DNA from: an uncultured Collinsella sp. | GTDB lineage: Bacteria > Actinomycetota > Coriobacteriia > Coriobacteriales > Coriobacteriaceae | DNA length: 17,686 nucleotides | Reading direction: 5' to 3' | NCBI GenBank assembly: GCA_900548255.1 | Contig: URKH01000041.1 | Span: 1 to 17,686, forward strand | In this document: one piece after another, positions 7,480-14,558 of the stretch | Position numbering within the stretch: position 1 is the stretch's first letter | How the letters are laid out: each line of letters starts with the position of its first letter | Notes under the pieces: generated by a model | What the model was told of the DNA's origin: nothing | The model's database searches: none | Seen by the model: only the letters and a program-made list of their open reading frames with translations | Program-made: the position numbers and the translations under genes

Positions 7480-7884
7480 TTACACGCGGCGACGCTTCTT
7501 GGGGCGGCAGCCGTTGTGCGGGATGGGGGTCTTGTCCTGGATGCTCGAGACCTCGAGGCCAGCAGCCTGGAGGGAGCGGATGGCGGTCTCACGACCGGAG
7601 CCGGGGCCCTTGACGAAGACGGAAACCTTCTTCATACCGTGCTCCATGGCCTGCTTGGCAGCAGCCTCGGCAGCCATCTGGGCAGCGAACGGCGTGGACT
7701 TACGGGAGCCCTTGAAGCCCACCTGGCCAGCCGACTTCCAGGAAATGACGTTGCCCTGGGGATCGGTGATCGAAACGATCGTGTTGTTGAACGTAGAACG
7801 AATGTGAGCCTGGCCCACGGAAATGTTCTTACGGTCCGCGCGCTTCAGACGGGCAGCGCGAACGTTCTTCTTAGCAGTAGCCAT
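7480..7884 (-). CDS. rpsK: 30S ribosomal protein S11
   Basis: A 134-residue S11 of the 30S platform, near the mRNA exit channel. Family signatures visible are AHIRSTFNNTIVSITDPQGN, SAGQVGFKGSRKSTPFAAQMAAE, VFVKGPGSGRETAIRSLQAAGLEV and the C-terminal IPHNGCRPKKRRRV. The Asn-Gly in the last motif is the site converted to isoaspartate in E. coli S11. The ATG at 7884 lies 14 nt after the rpsM stop. Confidence 0.97.
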   Translation of the reverse strand: MATAKKNVRAARLKRADRKNISVGQAHIRSTFNNTIVSITDPQGNVISWKSAGQVGFKGSRKSTPFAAQMAAEAAAKQAMEHGMKKVSVFVKGPGSGRETAIRSLQAAGLEVSSIQDKTPIPHNGCRPKKRRRV

Positions 7885-7898
7885 CTATCTAGCGCTCC

Positions 7899-8273
7899 TT
7901 ATTTCTTCTTCTTAGCACCGATCTGACGCTTCGGGCCCTTGCGGGTACGAGCGTTAGTGTGGGTGCGCTGGCCGCGGACCGGGAGGCCCTTGCGGTGACG
8001 AAGGCCGCGGTTGCAGCCGATGTCCATAAGGCGCTTGACGTTCTGGTTGCGCTCACGGCGGAGGTCGCCCTCAACCATGATCTGGTTCTTATCGATATAA
8101 TCGCGGATGGCGTTAACCTCATCCTCGGTGAGGTCCTTAACGCGCGTATCCACGTTAACGTTGCACTCGACGCAGATCTTCGTCGCAGTGGTGCGGCCGA
8201 TGCCGTAAATGTAGGTCAGACCGATCTCAACGCGCTTCTCACGCGGGAGGTCGACACCATTAATACGGGCCAA
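7899..8273 (-). CDS. rpsM: 30S ribosomal protein S13
   Basis: A 124-residue S13, a 30S head protein that contacts the 50S subunit and P-site tRNA. It shows MARINGVDLPREKRVEIGLTYIYGIG at the start, and GLRHRKGLPVRGQRTHTNARTRKG near the basic C-terminus, which ends in KKKK. The universally conserved MARI start places initiation at a TTG (8273), with GAGGAG 6 nt upstream. Spacing is 14 nt after rpmJ and 14 nt before rpsK, so the three are cotranscribed. Confidence 0.97.
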   Translation of the reverse strand: MARINGVDLPREKRVEIGLTYIYGIGRTTATKICVECNVNVDTRVKDLTEDEVNAIRDYIDKNQIMVEGDLRRERNQNVKRLMDIGCNRGLRHRKGLPVRGQRTHTNARTRKGPKRQIGAKKKK

Positions 8274-8287
8274 CGTAGTCTCCTCTC

Positions 8288-8401
8288 TTAACCCTGACGC
8301 TGCTTATGACGGGGGTTCTCGCAAATGACGAGGACCTTGCCATGGCGCCTAATGATTTTGCACTTATCGCACATCTTCTTGACCGAAGGACGTACCTTCA
8401 T
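8288..8401 (-). CDS. rpmJ: 50S ribosomal protein L36, zinc-binding form
   Basis: A 37-residue L36: MKVRPSVKKMCDKCKIIRRH, then GKVLVICENPRHKQRQG. The zinc ligands C11, C14, C27 and H32 are all present, so this is the C-plus form, not the zinc-free paralogue made under zinc limitation. The ATG is at 8401, with GAAAGGAAG just upstream. It follows infA after a 150-nt gap and precedes rpsM by 14 nt, its usual place. Confidence 0.95.
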   Translation of the reverse strand: MKVRPSVKKMCDKCKIIRRHGKVLVICENPRHKQRQG

Positions 8402-8551
8402 CGTTCTTCCTTTCGGTAGCGCTCAAACTACTTCCCTACTATCTACTCGCCCAGCCGCAGGCGTTTAAAACTATGGCTGGTCTTCACACACAATCCGACC
8501 GTAGGTTGAGCTAAGCCTGCAGTCGGAAATGGAGTGCGTGTATGCGTGCCG
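8402..8551 (-). other. Non-coding spacer between infA and rpmJ with pairing segments
   Basis: This 150-nt spacer is long for a ribosomal operon. On the minus strand it has TCCGAC and GTCGGA arms enclosing about 22 nt, and CAGCC and GGCTG arms enclosing a T/A-rich loop. A weak promoter-like pair (TTGTGT, then TTTAAA about 18 nt on) is also present. It could hold an internal promoter or an RNA leader for rpmJ-rplQ; none of these is strong on its own. Confidence 0.3.
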
Positions 8552-8770
8552 CTATTTGTAGCGATAGGTGATGCGGCCGCGGGTCAGGTCGTACGGGGAA
8601 AGCTCCACGACAACCCTGTCACCGGGGAGAATACGGATGTAATTCATTCGGATCTTGCCAGAAATGTTGCATAGAACCGAATGACCGTTCTCGAGCTCGA
8701 CCTTAAACATGGCGTTGGGCAGCGGTTCCTTTACCGTACCCTCGAGCTCAATTGCGTCTTCCTTCTTCAC
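8552..8770 (-). CDS. infA: Translation initiation factor IF-1
   Basis: A 72-residue S1-fold factor that binds the ribosomal A site during initiation. Segments such as PLPNAMFKVELENGHSVLCN, ISGKIRMNYIRILPGDRVVV and LSPYDLTRGRITYRYK are near-invariant in IF-1. The start is uncertain. The GTG at 8770 gives MKKEDAIELEGTV and a 72-residue protein that lines up end to end with E. coli IF-1, so it is preferred. A TTG at 8776 would add two residues and is nearer a weak GAAAG site. It has its own likely promoter upstream (see 8810-8815). Confidence 0.95.
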   Translation of the reverse strand: MKKEDAIELEGTVKEPLPNAMFKVELENGHSVLCNISGKIRMNYIRILPGDRVVVELSPYDLTRGRITYRYK

Positions 8771-8809
8771 AAGCAATCATCTTTCTCTAGAAAACGACAG
8801 CGATTGAGT

Positions 8810-8815
8810 ATTCTA
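8810..8815 (-). promoter_or_regulatory. Possible infA promoter, -10 element
   Basis: In the 104-nt gap between map and infA the minus strand has TAGAAT, a good -10 match, about 40 nt upstream of the infA start. The hexamer 17 nt further up (TTACGA) is a poor -35. A small stem (GTTCCAC with GTGGAGC) precedes it. An internal promoter here is plausible but rests on one hexamer. Confidence 0.35.
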
Positions 8816-8874
8816 CAACACGTATGCACGCATCGTAATAACTTCGTAATGGCTCCACAACTAAGTGGAACTTG

Positions 8875-9663
8875 TTACATTTCTCCGCCTTGGAGCGAAC
8901 ACCAAGCACCTTGGGCATCCGTGGTGAGAATCACCGGGCCGTCATTGGTAATGGCGACGGTGTTCTCGTAGTGCGCGGCGGGCAGGTGGTCGTTGGTCGT
9001 GACGATCCAACCGTCGGAGCCCGTGCTCACATGGTTGGAGCCCATCGTAACCATCGGCTCGATGGCAATGACCATGCCGGCCTGGAGGCGAACGCCTCTC
9101 CCCTTCTTTCCATAGTTAGGAACGTTGGGGTCCTCGTGCATCACACGGCCAATGCCATGGCCCACATAGTCGCGAAGCACGCCGTAACCGTGAGACTCGG
9201 CGAGAGACTGAACGGCATAACCGACGTCCCCGATATGGTTACCGGGAATAGCCTGCTCGATGGCAGCCTTAAGGCAATCGCGCGTGACCTCGCACAGGGC
9301 CTTGGCCTCGGGCGTAGGGGTGCCGACGAAAAACGTCCAAGCGTTATCGCCAACCCAACCGTCGACAACGGCTCCCGTATCGATGGAGATGATATCGCCA
9401 TCGCGCAGGATCATGTCGGGGTTGGGAATACCGTGGACCACGGCATCGTTAATCGATGCGCAAATGGTACCGGGGAACCCGCCGTAACCCTTAAAGGCCG
9501 GGGTGCCGCCATGCATACGGATAATCTGCTCCGCGAGCTGATCGAGCTCAAAGGTCGAAACACCAGGGCGCACCATGGCTCCAACGTGGCGGAGCGCCAT
9601 CTTAGATAGCGCTCCTGCCTTCTTCATCTGCTCGATTTGCGTTGCAGACTTAATCTTGATCAT
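8875..9663 (-). CDS. map: Methionine aminopeptidase, type I
   Basis: A 262-residue dinuclear-metal peptidase that removes the initiator methionine from nascent proteins. All five metal ligands are visible: D95 (SIDTG), D106 (VGDNA), H169 (VGHGIG), E202 (IEPM) and E233 (YENTVAI); H77 (VVHGIP) is the substrate-binding histidine. There is no N-terminal zinc-finger extension. Its start codon overlaps the adk stop (ATGA at 9663-9660), which implies translational coupling. The length and motifs fit the actinobacterial single-domain form. Confidence 0.97.
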   Translation of the reverse strand: MIKIKSATQIEQMKKAGALSKMALRHVGAMVRPGVSTFELDQLAEQIIRMHGGTPAFKGYGGFPGTICASINDAVVHGIPNPDMILRDGDIISIDTGAVVDGWVGDNAWTFFVGTPTPEAKALCEVTRDCLKAAIEQAIPGNHIGDVGYAVQSLAESHGYGVLRDYVGHGIGRVMHEDPNVPNYGKKGRGVRLQAGMVIAIEPMVTMGSNHVSTGSDGWIVTTNDHLPAAHYENTVAITNDGPVILTTDAQGAWCSLQGGEM

Positions 9664-10286
9664 AGACCGAGAGCCTCTTTGACATCCCCGTACACGGTCT
9701 CGCGAGCCTGGTCACCGTTGACCGACTTGAGCAGACCCTGGCCACGATAGTAGTCGACGAGCGGGCTCGTGGACTTCTCGTAGACGTCGAGACGGTTCTT
9801 GATGGTCTCGGGCTTGTCGTCGTCGCGCTGATACATCTCGCCGGCGCACTTGGGGCAGGTAGCATCGGCAGCGGTGCCGGTGTAACCGCAGGCGCGGCAG
9901 GTGCGACGCGAAGACAGACGATCGATGATGACCTCGGGGGCCACGTCGACCAGAAGGGCGCAGTCGATCTCGCGACCCATGGCGGAGAGCTCGGAATCGA
10001 GCGTCACAGCCTGGGCGGTGTTGCGCGGGAAGCCGTCGAGGATGAAGCCCTGCTGGGCGTCATCGGCAGCAAGGCGCTCCTTGACAAGGTCGATCACGAG
10101 CTGGTCGGGAACGAGCTCGCCAGCGTCCATGTACTTCTTAGCCTGAATACCAAGCTCGGTGCCACCCTTGACGGCAGCACGCAGCAGGTCGCCCGTGGAA
10201 ATGTGAGCGACGCCAAACTCGGCGACGAGCTCCTGTGCGACGGTGCCCTTACCGGCACCCGGAGCTCCGAGCAATACGAGGTTCAT
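9660..10286 (-). CDS. adk: Adenylate kinase, zinc-LID type
   Basis: A 208-residue cytosolic kinase converting ATP plus AMP to two ADP. The P-loop GAPGAGKGT is at 7-15, the AMP-binding ISTGDLLR follows at 29-36, and the conserved DGFPR is at 84-88. The LID domain has a four-cysteine knuckle (C130, C133, C144, C147), the zinc-binding type common in Gram-positive bacteria, though the second pair is closer than in the Bacillus enzyme. The ATG at 10286 is chosen because AGGAGG lies 7 nt upstream; a TTG at 10292 would fall almost on that site. The gene lies 18 nt after secY and overlaps map by 4 nt. Confidence 0.97.
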   Translation of the reverse strand: MNLVLLGAPGAGKGTVAQELVAEFGVAHISTGDLLRAAVKGGTELGIQAKKYMDAGELVPDQLVIDLVKERLAADDAQQGFILDGFPRNTAQAVTLDSELSAMGREIDCALLVDVAPEVIIDRLSSRRTCRACGYTGTAADATCPKCAGEMYQRDDDKPETIKNRLDVYEKSTSPLVDYYRGQGLLKSVNGDQARETVYGDVKEALGL

Positions 10287-10304
10287 GAGCAATCCTCCTC
10301 TAGC

Positions 10305-11591
10305 CTATTTAAAGAATCCATCGTAATCATACATCTTGATCTGGCCTTCGAGCTTATCGACCGTGTCGAGCACGACGCCGACCATGATGAGGATGGACGT
10401 GCCGCCAAATGCCTGGATCAGATGGTTACCCGTGAAGGAGAAGATGATCGAAGGCACGATGGCGATGAGCGCCAAAAAGACAGCGCTGGGAAGCGTGATC
10501 TTGTTGAGCGCGTTCTTGATGTAGGCCGCGGTAGCCCTACCCGGACGGACGCCCGGAATAAAGCCGCCCTGCTTCTTAAGGTTGTCGGCCGTGTCATCGG
10601 GGTTGAACACCATGGAGGTGTAGAAGTACGCGAAGAACACGATGAGGACAACATTAAGCACCCAGTTGAGCCAACCGGTCGAAAGCGCAGAGGCAACTGC
10701 CTGAATCCAGCCGATGCCGGGGAAGAACACGGCAATCTGAGCCGGGAAGTACAGCAGCGCCGAAGCGAAGATGATCGGCACGACACCCGCGGTATTGACC
10801 TTGATGGGCAGGTAGGTGGTCTGGCCACCCATCATGCGACGGCCCACGACGCGCTTAGCGTAGGAGACCGGGATGCGGCGCTGGCCGCGCTCAAGAAAAA
10901 CAATCAGCGGGATAACCAGCAGGATGATGGCGCAGATGATCACCATGGTGATGATGCCACCGGCATTACCCTCGGTGCTGGAGAAGATCGCCTGCGGCAG
11001 GCCGGCCATGATGTTCGCAAAGATGATCAGGGACATGCCATTGCCGATACCGCGCTGGGTGATGAGCTCACCAATCCACATGATCAGCATGGCGCCCGCA
11101 GTGAGCGTGCCGACGATCATGAGGTCGAAGATGATCTCGGGAGCGCCAGCGCCATTAAAGCTGATGCCGAAGCTCTTAAAGAGGAAGAGGTAACCCACGG
11201 AGTTGAGGATTGCCAGAGCCAAGGTGAGGTAACGCGAATACTGCGTAATCTTGGTCTGACCGACCTCGCCCTCGCGGGCAAGCTCATGCAGGGAAGGCAC
11301 AACGGCCTGGAGCATCTGGAGGATGATCGAGCTGGTGATGTAAGGCATGATGCCCAGCGAAAACACCGACACATAGCTCAACGCGCCGCCAGAGAAAAGA
11401 TTCAGGAGGGCCATAGCACCTGCGGCGACCGAATTGTTATCGGTCGAGAAAAGGCCCAGCATCCCCTGGAAGGGAATGCCGGGCACAGGAACGTGCGCAC
11501 CAATGCGGTACACGACGAGCATAGCTATGGTAAAAAGAATCTTTTCGCGCAATTCTTTGATGCGGAAAGCATTCTTAAGACCATTTAGCAC
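10305..11591 (-). CDS. secY: Protein translocase subunit SecY
   Basis: A 428-residue membrane protein forming the pore of the Sec translocon, with ten hydrophobic segments. Recognisable parts are the N-terminal amphipathic helix and first membrane span (LNGLKNAFRIKELREKILFT), GAHVPVPGIP in the plug region, ITQRGIGNGMSLIIFANI, and the cytoplasmic loop QRRIPVSYAKRVVG that docks the ribosome or SecA. The C-terminal span reads GGTSILIMVGVVLDTVDKLEGQ. The start is a GTG at 11591 lying inside the end of rplO (7-nt overlap), so its translation is probably coupled to L15. The normal spc neighbours rplO and adk flank it. Confidence 0.96.
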   Translation of the reverse strand: MLNGLKNAFRIKELREKILFTIAMLVVYRIGAHVPVPGIPFQGMLGLFSTDNNSVAAGAMALLNLFSGGALSYVSVFSLGIMPYITSSIILQMLQAVVPSLHELAREGEVGQTKITQYSRYLTLALAILNSVGYLFLFKSFGISFNGAGAPEIIFDLMIVGTLTAGAMLIMWIGELITQRGIGNGMSLIIFANIMAGLPQAIFSSTEGNAGGIITMVIICAIILLVIPLIVFLERGQRRIPVSYAKRVVGRRMMGGQTTYLPIKVNTAGVVPIIFASALLYFPAQIAVFFPGIGWIQAVASALSTGWLNWVLNVVLIVFFAYFYTSMVFNPDDTADNLKKQGGFIPGVRPGRATAAYIKNALNKITLPSAVFLALIAIVPSIIFSFTGNHLIQAFGGTSILIMVGVVLDTVDKLEGQIKMYDYDGFFK

Positions 11592-12034
11592 GGCAGCTCG
11601 ACCTTTCCGCCGGCGGCCTCGATCTTGGCCTGCGCAGAAGCGCTGACCTTGTCGACCTTGACCGTGAACTTCTTGGTGAGCTCACCATTGCCGAGCACCT
11701 TGACGGGCTCGAACTCGCTCTTGGTGATGCGAGCGGCCTTAAGAGCGGCACCGTCGATCACAGCGCCGTCCTCGAACTTACGCTCGAGACGCTCGACGTT
11801 GACAGCGGTGTACTCGATACGACGGGGGTTGCGGAAGCCCGGGAGCTTGGGCAGGCGCATAGCCAGCGGAGTCTGGCCACCCTCGAAGCCGGCACCCTTG
11901 GTGCCGCCAGAGCGGGAACCCTGGCCCTTCTGGCCGCGGCCAGAAGTGGTGCCGTGACCCGAAGAATTGCCACGGCCGACGCGCTTGCGGTTCTTGGTGG
12001 AACCGGGCGCGGGAGTAAGATCGTGAAGCTGCAT
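11585..12034 (-). CDS. rplO: 50S ribosomal protein L15
   Basis: A 149-residue L15, a late-assembly 23S rRNA binder. The Gly/Arg-rich N-terminus LHDLTPAPGSTKNRKRVGRG continues into NSSGHGTTSGRGQKGQGSRSG and GFEGGQTPLAMRLPKLPGF, all diagnostic. The C-terminal part holds LGNGELTKKFTVKVDKVSASA. The ATG at 12034 lies 3 nt after the rpmD stop, and the secY start overlaps its end. Confidence 0.97.
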   Translation of the reverse strand: MQLHDLTPAPGSTKNRKRVGRGNSSGHGTTSGRGQKGQGSRSGGTKGAGFEGGQTPLAMRLPKLPGFRNPRRIEYTAVNVERLERKFEDGAVIDGAALKAARITKSEFEPVKVLGNGELTKKFTVKVDKVSASAQAKIEAAGGKVELPC

Positions 12035-12037
12035 TTG

Positions 12038-12220
12038 CTACTCCTCTACAATCTCGACAAGGTGCTTGACCTTGAAGATCATGCCGCGGACGGACTCGTT
12101 GTCAGCAATCTCGCGAACCTCGCGGATCCTGTGGAGACCGAGGGCACGGACAGTACGGACCTGGTCCTGCTTGCAACCGTTGGTGCTGCGGACCTGCTTG
12201 ATCTTGATGGTGTCAGCCAT
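12038..12220 (-). CDS. rpmD: 50S ribosomal protein L30
   Basis: A 60-residue L30, a small 50S protein absent from some bacterial lineages but retained here in its standard place between S5 and L15. Seen are the IKIKQVRSTNGCKQDQVRTV segment and the typical LGLHRIREVREIADNESVRG, and the protein ends FKVKHLVEIVEE. The ATG at 12220 lies 2 nt after the rpsE stop and the stop 3 nt before rplO, so the three are almost certainly translationally coupled. Confidence 0.96.
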   Translation of the reverse strand: MADTIKIKQVRSTNGCKQDQVRTVRALGLHRIREVREIADNESVRGMIFKVKHLVEIVEE

Positions 12221-12222
12221 GC

Positions 12223-12747
12223 TTAGTTCTCCTTACCGACGAACATCTCGGAGACCGTCAGGCCACGGCGAGCCGCGACGTCCTCAGGGCTGGAGAGCTC
12301 CTTGAGGCCCTCGACGGCAGCCTTGATGATGTTGAGGCCGTTGTCGGTACCGAGGGACTTGGACAGGACGTTCTTGATGCCAGCAAGCTCGAAGAGGGGA
12401 CGCACAGCGCCGCCGGCGATAACGCCGGTACCCTCGACAGCGGGCTTGATGATGATGCGGCCGGCACCAAAGTGGCCGAGAACCTCGTGCGGGATGGTGC
12501 CCTGCTCGGTCACCGGCACGTGGAACATGTTCTTCTTGGCATCGAGAGACGCCTTGGAGATGGCCAGGGGCACCTCAGCGGACTTGCCCATGCCAACGCC
12601 GACGTTGCCCTTGCCGTCGCCAACGACGACGAGAGCGACGAGGCTCATGCGACGACCACCCTTGACGGTCTTCGACACGCGGTTGATGTAAACGACGCGC
12701 TCCTCGAACTCGGAGGCCTCGCGCTGCTGCTTCTGATTACGAGCCAT
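12223..12747 (-). CDS. rpsE: 30S ribosomal protein S5
   Basis: A 174-residue S5, a 30S body protein at the mRNA entry side that affects decoding accuracy and spectinomycin sensitivity. The N-terminal double-stranded RNA-binding domain shows ERVVYINRVSKTVKGGRRMS then LVVVGDGKGNVGVGMGKSAEV. The C-terminal domain shows IIIKPAVEGTGVIAGGAVRP and AGIKNVLSKSLGTDNGLNII. The loop VSKTVKGGR, where spectinomycin resistance changes map in other bacteria, has the usual sequence. The ATG at 12747 is 14 nt after rplR. Confidence 0.97.
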   Translation of the reverse strand: MARNQKQQREASEFEERVVYINRVSKTVKGGRRMSLVALVVVGDGKGNVGVGMGKSAEVPLAISKASLDAKKNMFHVPVTEQGTIPHEVLGHFGAGRIIIKPAVEGTGVIAGGAVRPLFELAGIKNVLSKSLGTDNGLNIIKAAVEGLKELSSPEDVAARRGLTVSEMFVGKEN

Positions 12748-12761
12748 GTGCTACATACCTC

Positions 12762-13130
12762 CTAGAACTCGAGACCGGCGGCACGAGCACCGTCGGCGAG
12801 GGCCTTGACGCGGCCATGGTAGATACGACCACCGCGATCGAAGGCGACCTTGGTGATGCCGGCCTCGATGGCGCGCTTGCCAACGAGCTGACCGACCTTC
12901 TCCGCAGCCTCCTTGTTCGAGGTGTGGGTGCCCTTGAACTCGGCCTCGAGGGTCGAGGCAGAGACGAGCGTCAGGCTGGAGCCCTTGCTGTCGTCGATGA
13001 TCTGGGCATAGATGTTGGCGTTAGTACGGGTCACGCGAAGACGCGGACGCTCGGAGGTACCCGAGACCTTGCCGCGAACACGACGCTGACGACGCTTGAG
13101 GCCTTCCAGCTTCGCCTTATGCTTGTTCAT
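12762..13130 (-). CDS. rplR: 50S ribosomal protein L18
   Basis: A 122-residue L18, which with L5 binds 5S rRNA in the central protuberance. The basic N-terminus KAKLEGLKRRQRRVRGKVSG is followed by RPRLRVTRTNANIYAQIIDD. The C-terminal part contains GITKVAFDRGGRIYHGRVKA and ADGARAAGLEF, the invariant ending. The ATG is at 13130. A 75-nt spacer with a hairpin separates it from rplF, unlike the short gaps downstream. Confidence 0.97.
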   Translation of the reverse strand: MNKHKAKLEGLKRRQRRVRGKVSGTSERPRLRVTRTNANIYAQIIDDSKGSSLTLVSASTLEAEFKGTHTSNKEAAEKVGQLVGKRAIEAGITKVAFDRGGRIYHGRVKALADGARAAGLEF

Positions 13131-13158
13131 ACGTAAACTCCTAAAAAGGTTGATCTTG

Positions 13159-13180
13159 CCAGCACCTGACGGGGTGCTGG
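13159..13180 (-). other. Intercistronic hairpin between rplF and rplR
   Basis: CCAGCACC (13159-13166) and GGTGCTGG (13173-13180) form a perfect 8-bp stem with a 6-nt loop, within the 75-nt rplF-rplR spacer and 25 nt after the rplF stop. No T-run follows on either strand, so it is not an intrinsic terminator. It may be an RNA processing, stability or ribosomal-protein binding element. Confidence 0.6.
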
Positions 13181-13205
13181 TCTTATGCGAGTGAGTCGGT
13201 TACGA

Positions 13206-13742
13206 CTACTTGGCGGCCTTACCCAGCTTGCGGCGGATGTGCTCGCCAACGTAGTGGATACCCTTGCCCTTGTAAGGCTCGGGAGGACGATGGCCGCGGA
13301 TCTCAGCGGCGATCTGACCGACCTGCTGCTTGTTGATACCCTTGACGTTCACGTGGGTGTTGTCGGGAACCTCGAAGGTGATGCCCTCGGGAGCCTCGAC
13401 GATCACGGGGTGCGAGAAGCCCAGGGAGAACTCGAGGTTCTTGCCCTTCTGCTGCACGCGGTAACCGACGCCGGCGAGCTCGAGCTTCTTCTCGAAGCCC
13501 TCGGAAACGCCAACAACCATGTTGTGGATGAGGGCGCGGGTGAGGCCGTGGCGGGCACGGGTCTCACGCTCGTCGTCGGGACGGGAAACGGTGAGGACGT
13601 TGTCCTCGACGTTGATAGCGAGCTTCTCAAAGACATCGAGCTCGAGCTGGCCCTTGGGGCCCTTGACGACAACGTTGTTGCCGTTGACTGCCACTTCGAC
13701 TCCGGCGGGAATCTGGACAGGCTTATTACCGATACGAGACAC
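13206..13742 (-). CDS. rplF: 50S ribosomal protein L6
   Basis: A 178-residue L6 with two repeated alpha/beta domains, placed near the sarcin-ricin loop and factor-binding site. The start SRIGNKPVQIPAGVEVAVNG and the segment VVKGPKGQLELDVFE are typical, as is the C-terminal RGHRPPEPYKGKGIHYVGEH ending in RKLGKAAK. Initiation is at a GTG (13742). It is 33 nt after rpsH. Confidence 0.97.
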   Translation of the reverse strand: MSRIGNKPVQIPAGVEVAVNGNNVVVKGPKGQLELDVFEKLAINVEDNVLTVSRPDDERETRARHGLTRALIHNMVVGVSEGFEKKLELAGVGYRVQQKGKNLEFSLGFSHPVIVEAPEGITFEVPDNTHVNVKGINKQQVGQIAAEIRGHRPPEPYKGKGIHYVGEHIRRKLGKAAK

Positions 13743-13775
13743 GGTGATCTCCTTTCCTTCTACCTACCGAGCGAA

Positions 13776-14174
13776 TTACCAGACGTAAGCGATGATCTCG
13801 CCGCCGACGTTGTGCTTGCGAGCATCGCGGTCGGTCATGACGCCATGGCTGGTGGAAATGATGGCGGTACCAAGGCCACCGCGGACGCGGGGCATGTCGG
13901 CAACGCCGGTGTACTTACGCAGGCCCGGCTTGGAAATGCGGCGGATGCCGTTGATGACCTTAGCCTTCTTGGGACCATACTTAAGCGTGATGTGCAGAGT
14001 CTTCTGGGGAACGGTGTCCTCGACATCGTAGCCCTCGATGTAGCCCTCCTCGTGCAGAACACGAGCGATCTCGACGAGCTTCTTGCTGCTCGGCATGGAG
14101 ACCGTGGCCTTGTTCACAGAGTTAGCGTTACGGATGCGCGTAAGCATATCTGCGATCGGGTCTGTAAGGTTCAT
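13776..14174 (-). CDS. rpsH: 30S ribosomal protein S8
   Basis: A 132-residue S8, a primary binder of 16S helix 21 and in E. coli the translational repressor of the spc operon. The N-terminus MNLTDPIADMLTRIRNAN and the C-terminus GVMTDRDARKHNVGGEIIAY are diagnostic, and the RNA-contacting segment STSHGVMT is intact. The ATG is at 14174. It is preceded by a 119-nt spacer after rpsN, longer than usual here. Confidence 0.97.
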   Translation of the reverse strand: MNLTDPIADMLTRIRNANSVNKATVSMPSSKKLVEIARVLHEEGYIEGYDVEDTVPQKTLHITLKYGPKKAKVINGIRRISKPGLRKYTGVADMPRVRGGLGTAIISTSHGVMTDRDARKHNVGGEIIAYVW

Positions 14175-14215
14175 ACAGATTCTCCTTCGTTCTTGATGAA
14201 CACGTGCTCTTGGTT

Positions 14216-14238
14216 CTTCGCCGCCCTTAACGGCAAAG
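14216..14238 (-). other. Hairpin in the rpsN-rpsH spacer
   Basis: On the minus strand CTTTGCCG (14231-14238) can pair with CGGCGAAG (14216-14223) with one U-G wobble and a 7-nt loop. It lies in the middle of the 119-nt non-coding spacer before rpsH. No T-run follows in the direction of transcription. Function is unknown. Confidence 0.4.
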
Positions 14239-14293
14239 CCTTTTTAGCGCGTTTTCCCTGTTCCAAACTGATGCTTGAAACGCTGGTAGTGAC

Positions 14294-14479
14294 TTACCAG
14301 CTGGCCTTCTTAACGCCGGGAAGCTCGCCCTTGAGTGCAAGCTCGCGGAAGCAGACACGGCACAGGCCGAACTTGCGGTACACAGAGTGCGGACGGCCGC
14401 AGCGCTGGCAGCGCGTGTACTCACGAGTAGAGAACTTCTGCTTGCGATTGCACTTGACGATCATCGATGTCTTAGCCAC
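14294..14479 (-). CDS. rpsZ: 30S ribosomal protein S14, zinc-binding type Z
   Basis: A 61-residue short S14 of the zinc-binding kind. The four ligands are C24, C27, C40 and C43 in YTRCQRCGRPHSVYRKFGLC and RVCF. It ends ELPGVKKASW, the standard S14 terminus. This type replaces the 100-residue zinc-free S14 in many Gram-positive bacteria. The start is GTG at 14479 with AGGAGG upstream. It is often named rpsN as well. It is flanked by unusually long spacers on both sides (79 and 119 nt). Confidence 0.95.
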   Translation of the reverse strand: MAKTSMIVKCNRKQKFSTREYTRCQRCGRPHSVYRKFGLCRVCFRELALKGELPGVKKASW

Positions 14480-14514
14480 TTATATCCTCCTCACATAGAG
14501 CATTGTTCGCCCCA

Positions 14515-14542
14515 AGCGCCGCCCCCTTCTGGGAACGGCGCT
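14515..14542 (-). other. Strong intercistronic hairpin between rplE and rpsZ
   Basis: On the minus strand AGCGCCGTTCCC (14531-14542) pairs with GGGGGCGGCGCT (14515-14526) over 12 bp, with two U-G wobbles and an AGAA loop. It begins 16 nt past the rplE stop. There is no T-run in either direction, so termination is unlikely. RNA stability, processing or binding of a ribosomal protein are possible roles. Confidence 0.65.
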
Positions 14543-14558
14543 CATAGGGCAGGTGAAC

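Noticed and set aside
10203..11588. A 461-codon open frame on the plus strand opposite secY and the start of adk.
   Set aside because: It is the antisense of secY, His/Asp/Gly-rich with no domain character, while the minus-strand protein is unmistakable SecY. High GC makes such frames common.
13185..14498. A 437-codon plus-strand open frame opposite rplF, rpsH and rpsZ.
   Set aside because: It is the antisense of three well-conserved ribosomal genes and is Leu/Val/Asp/Gly-rich without motifs.
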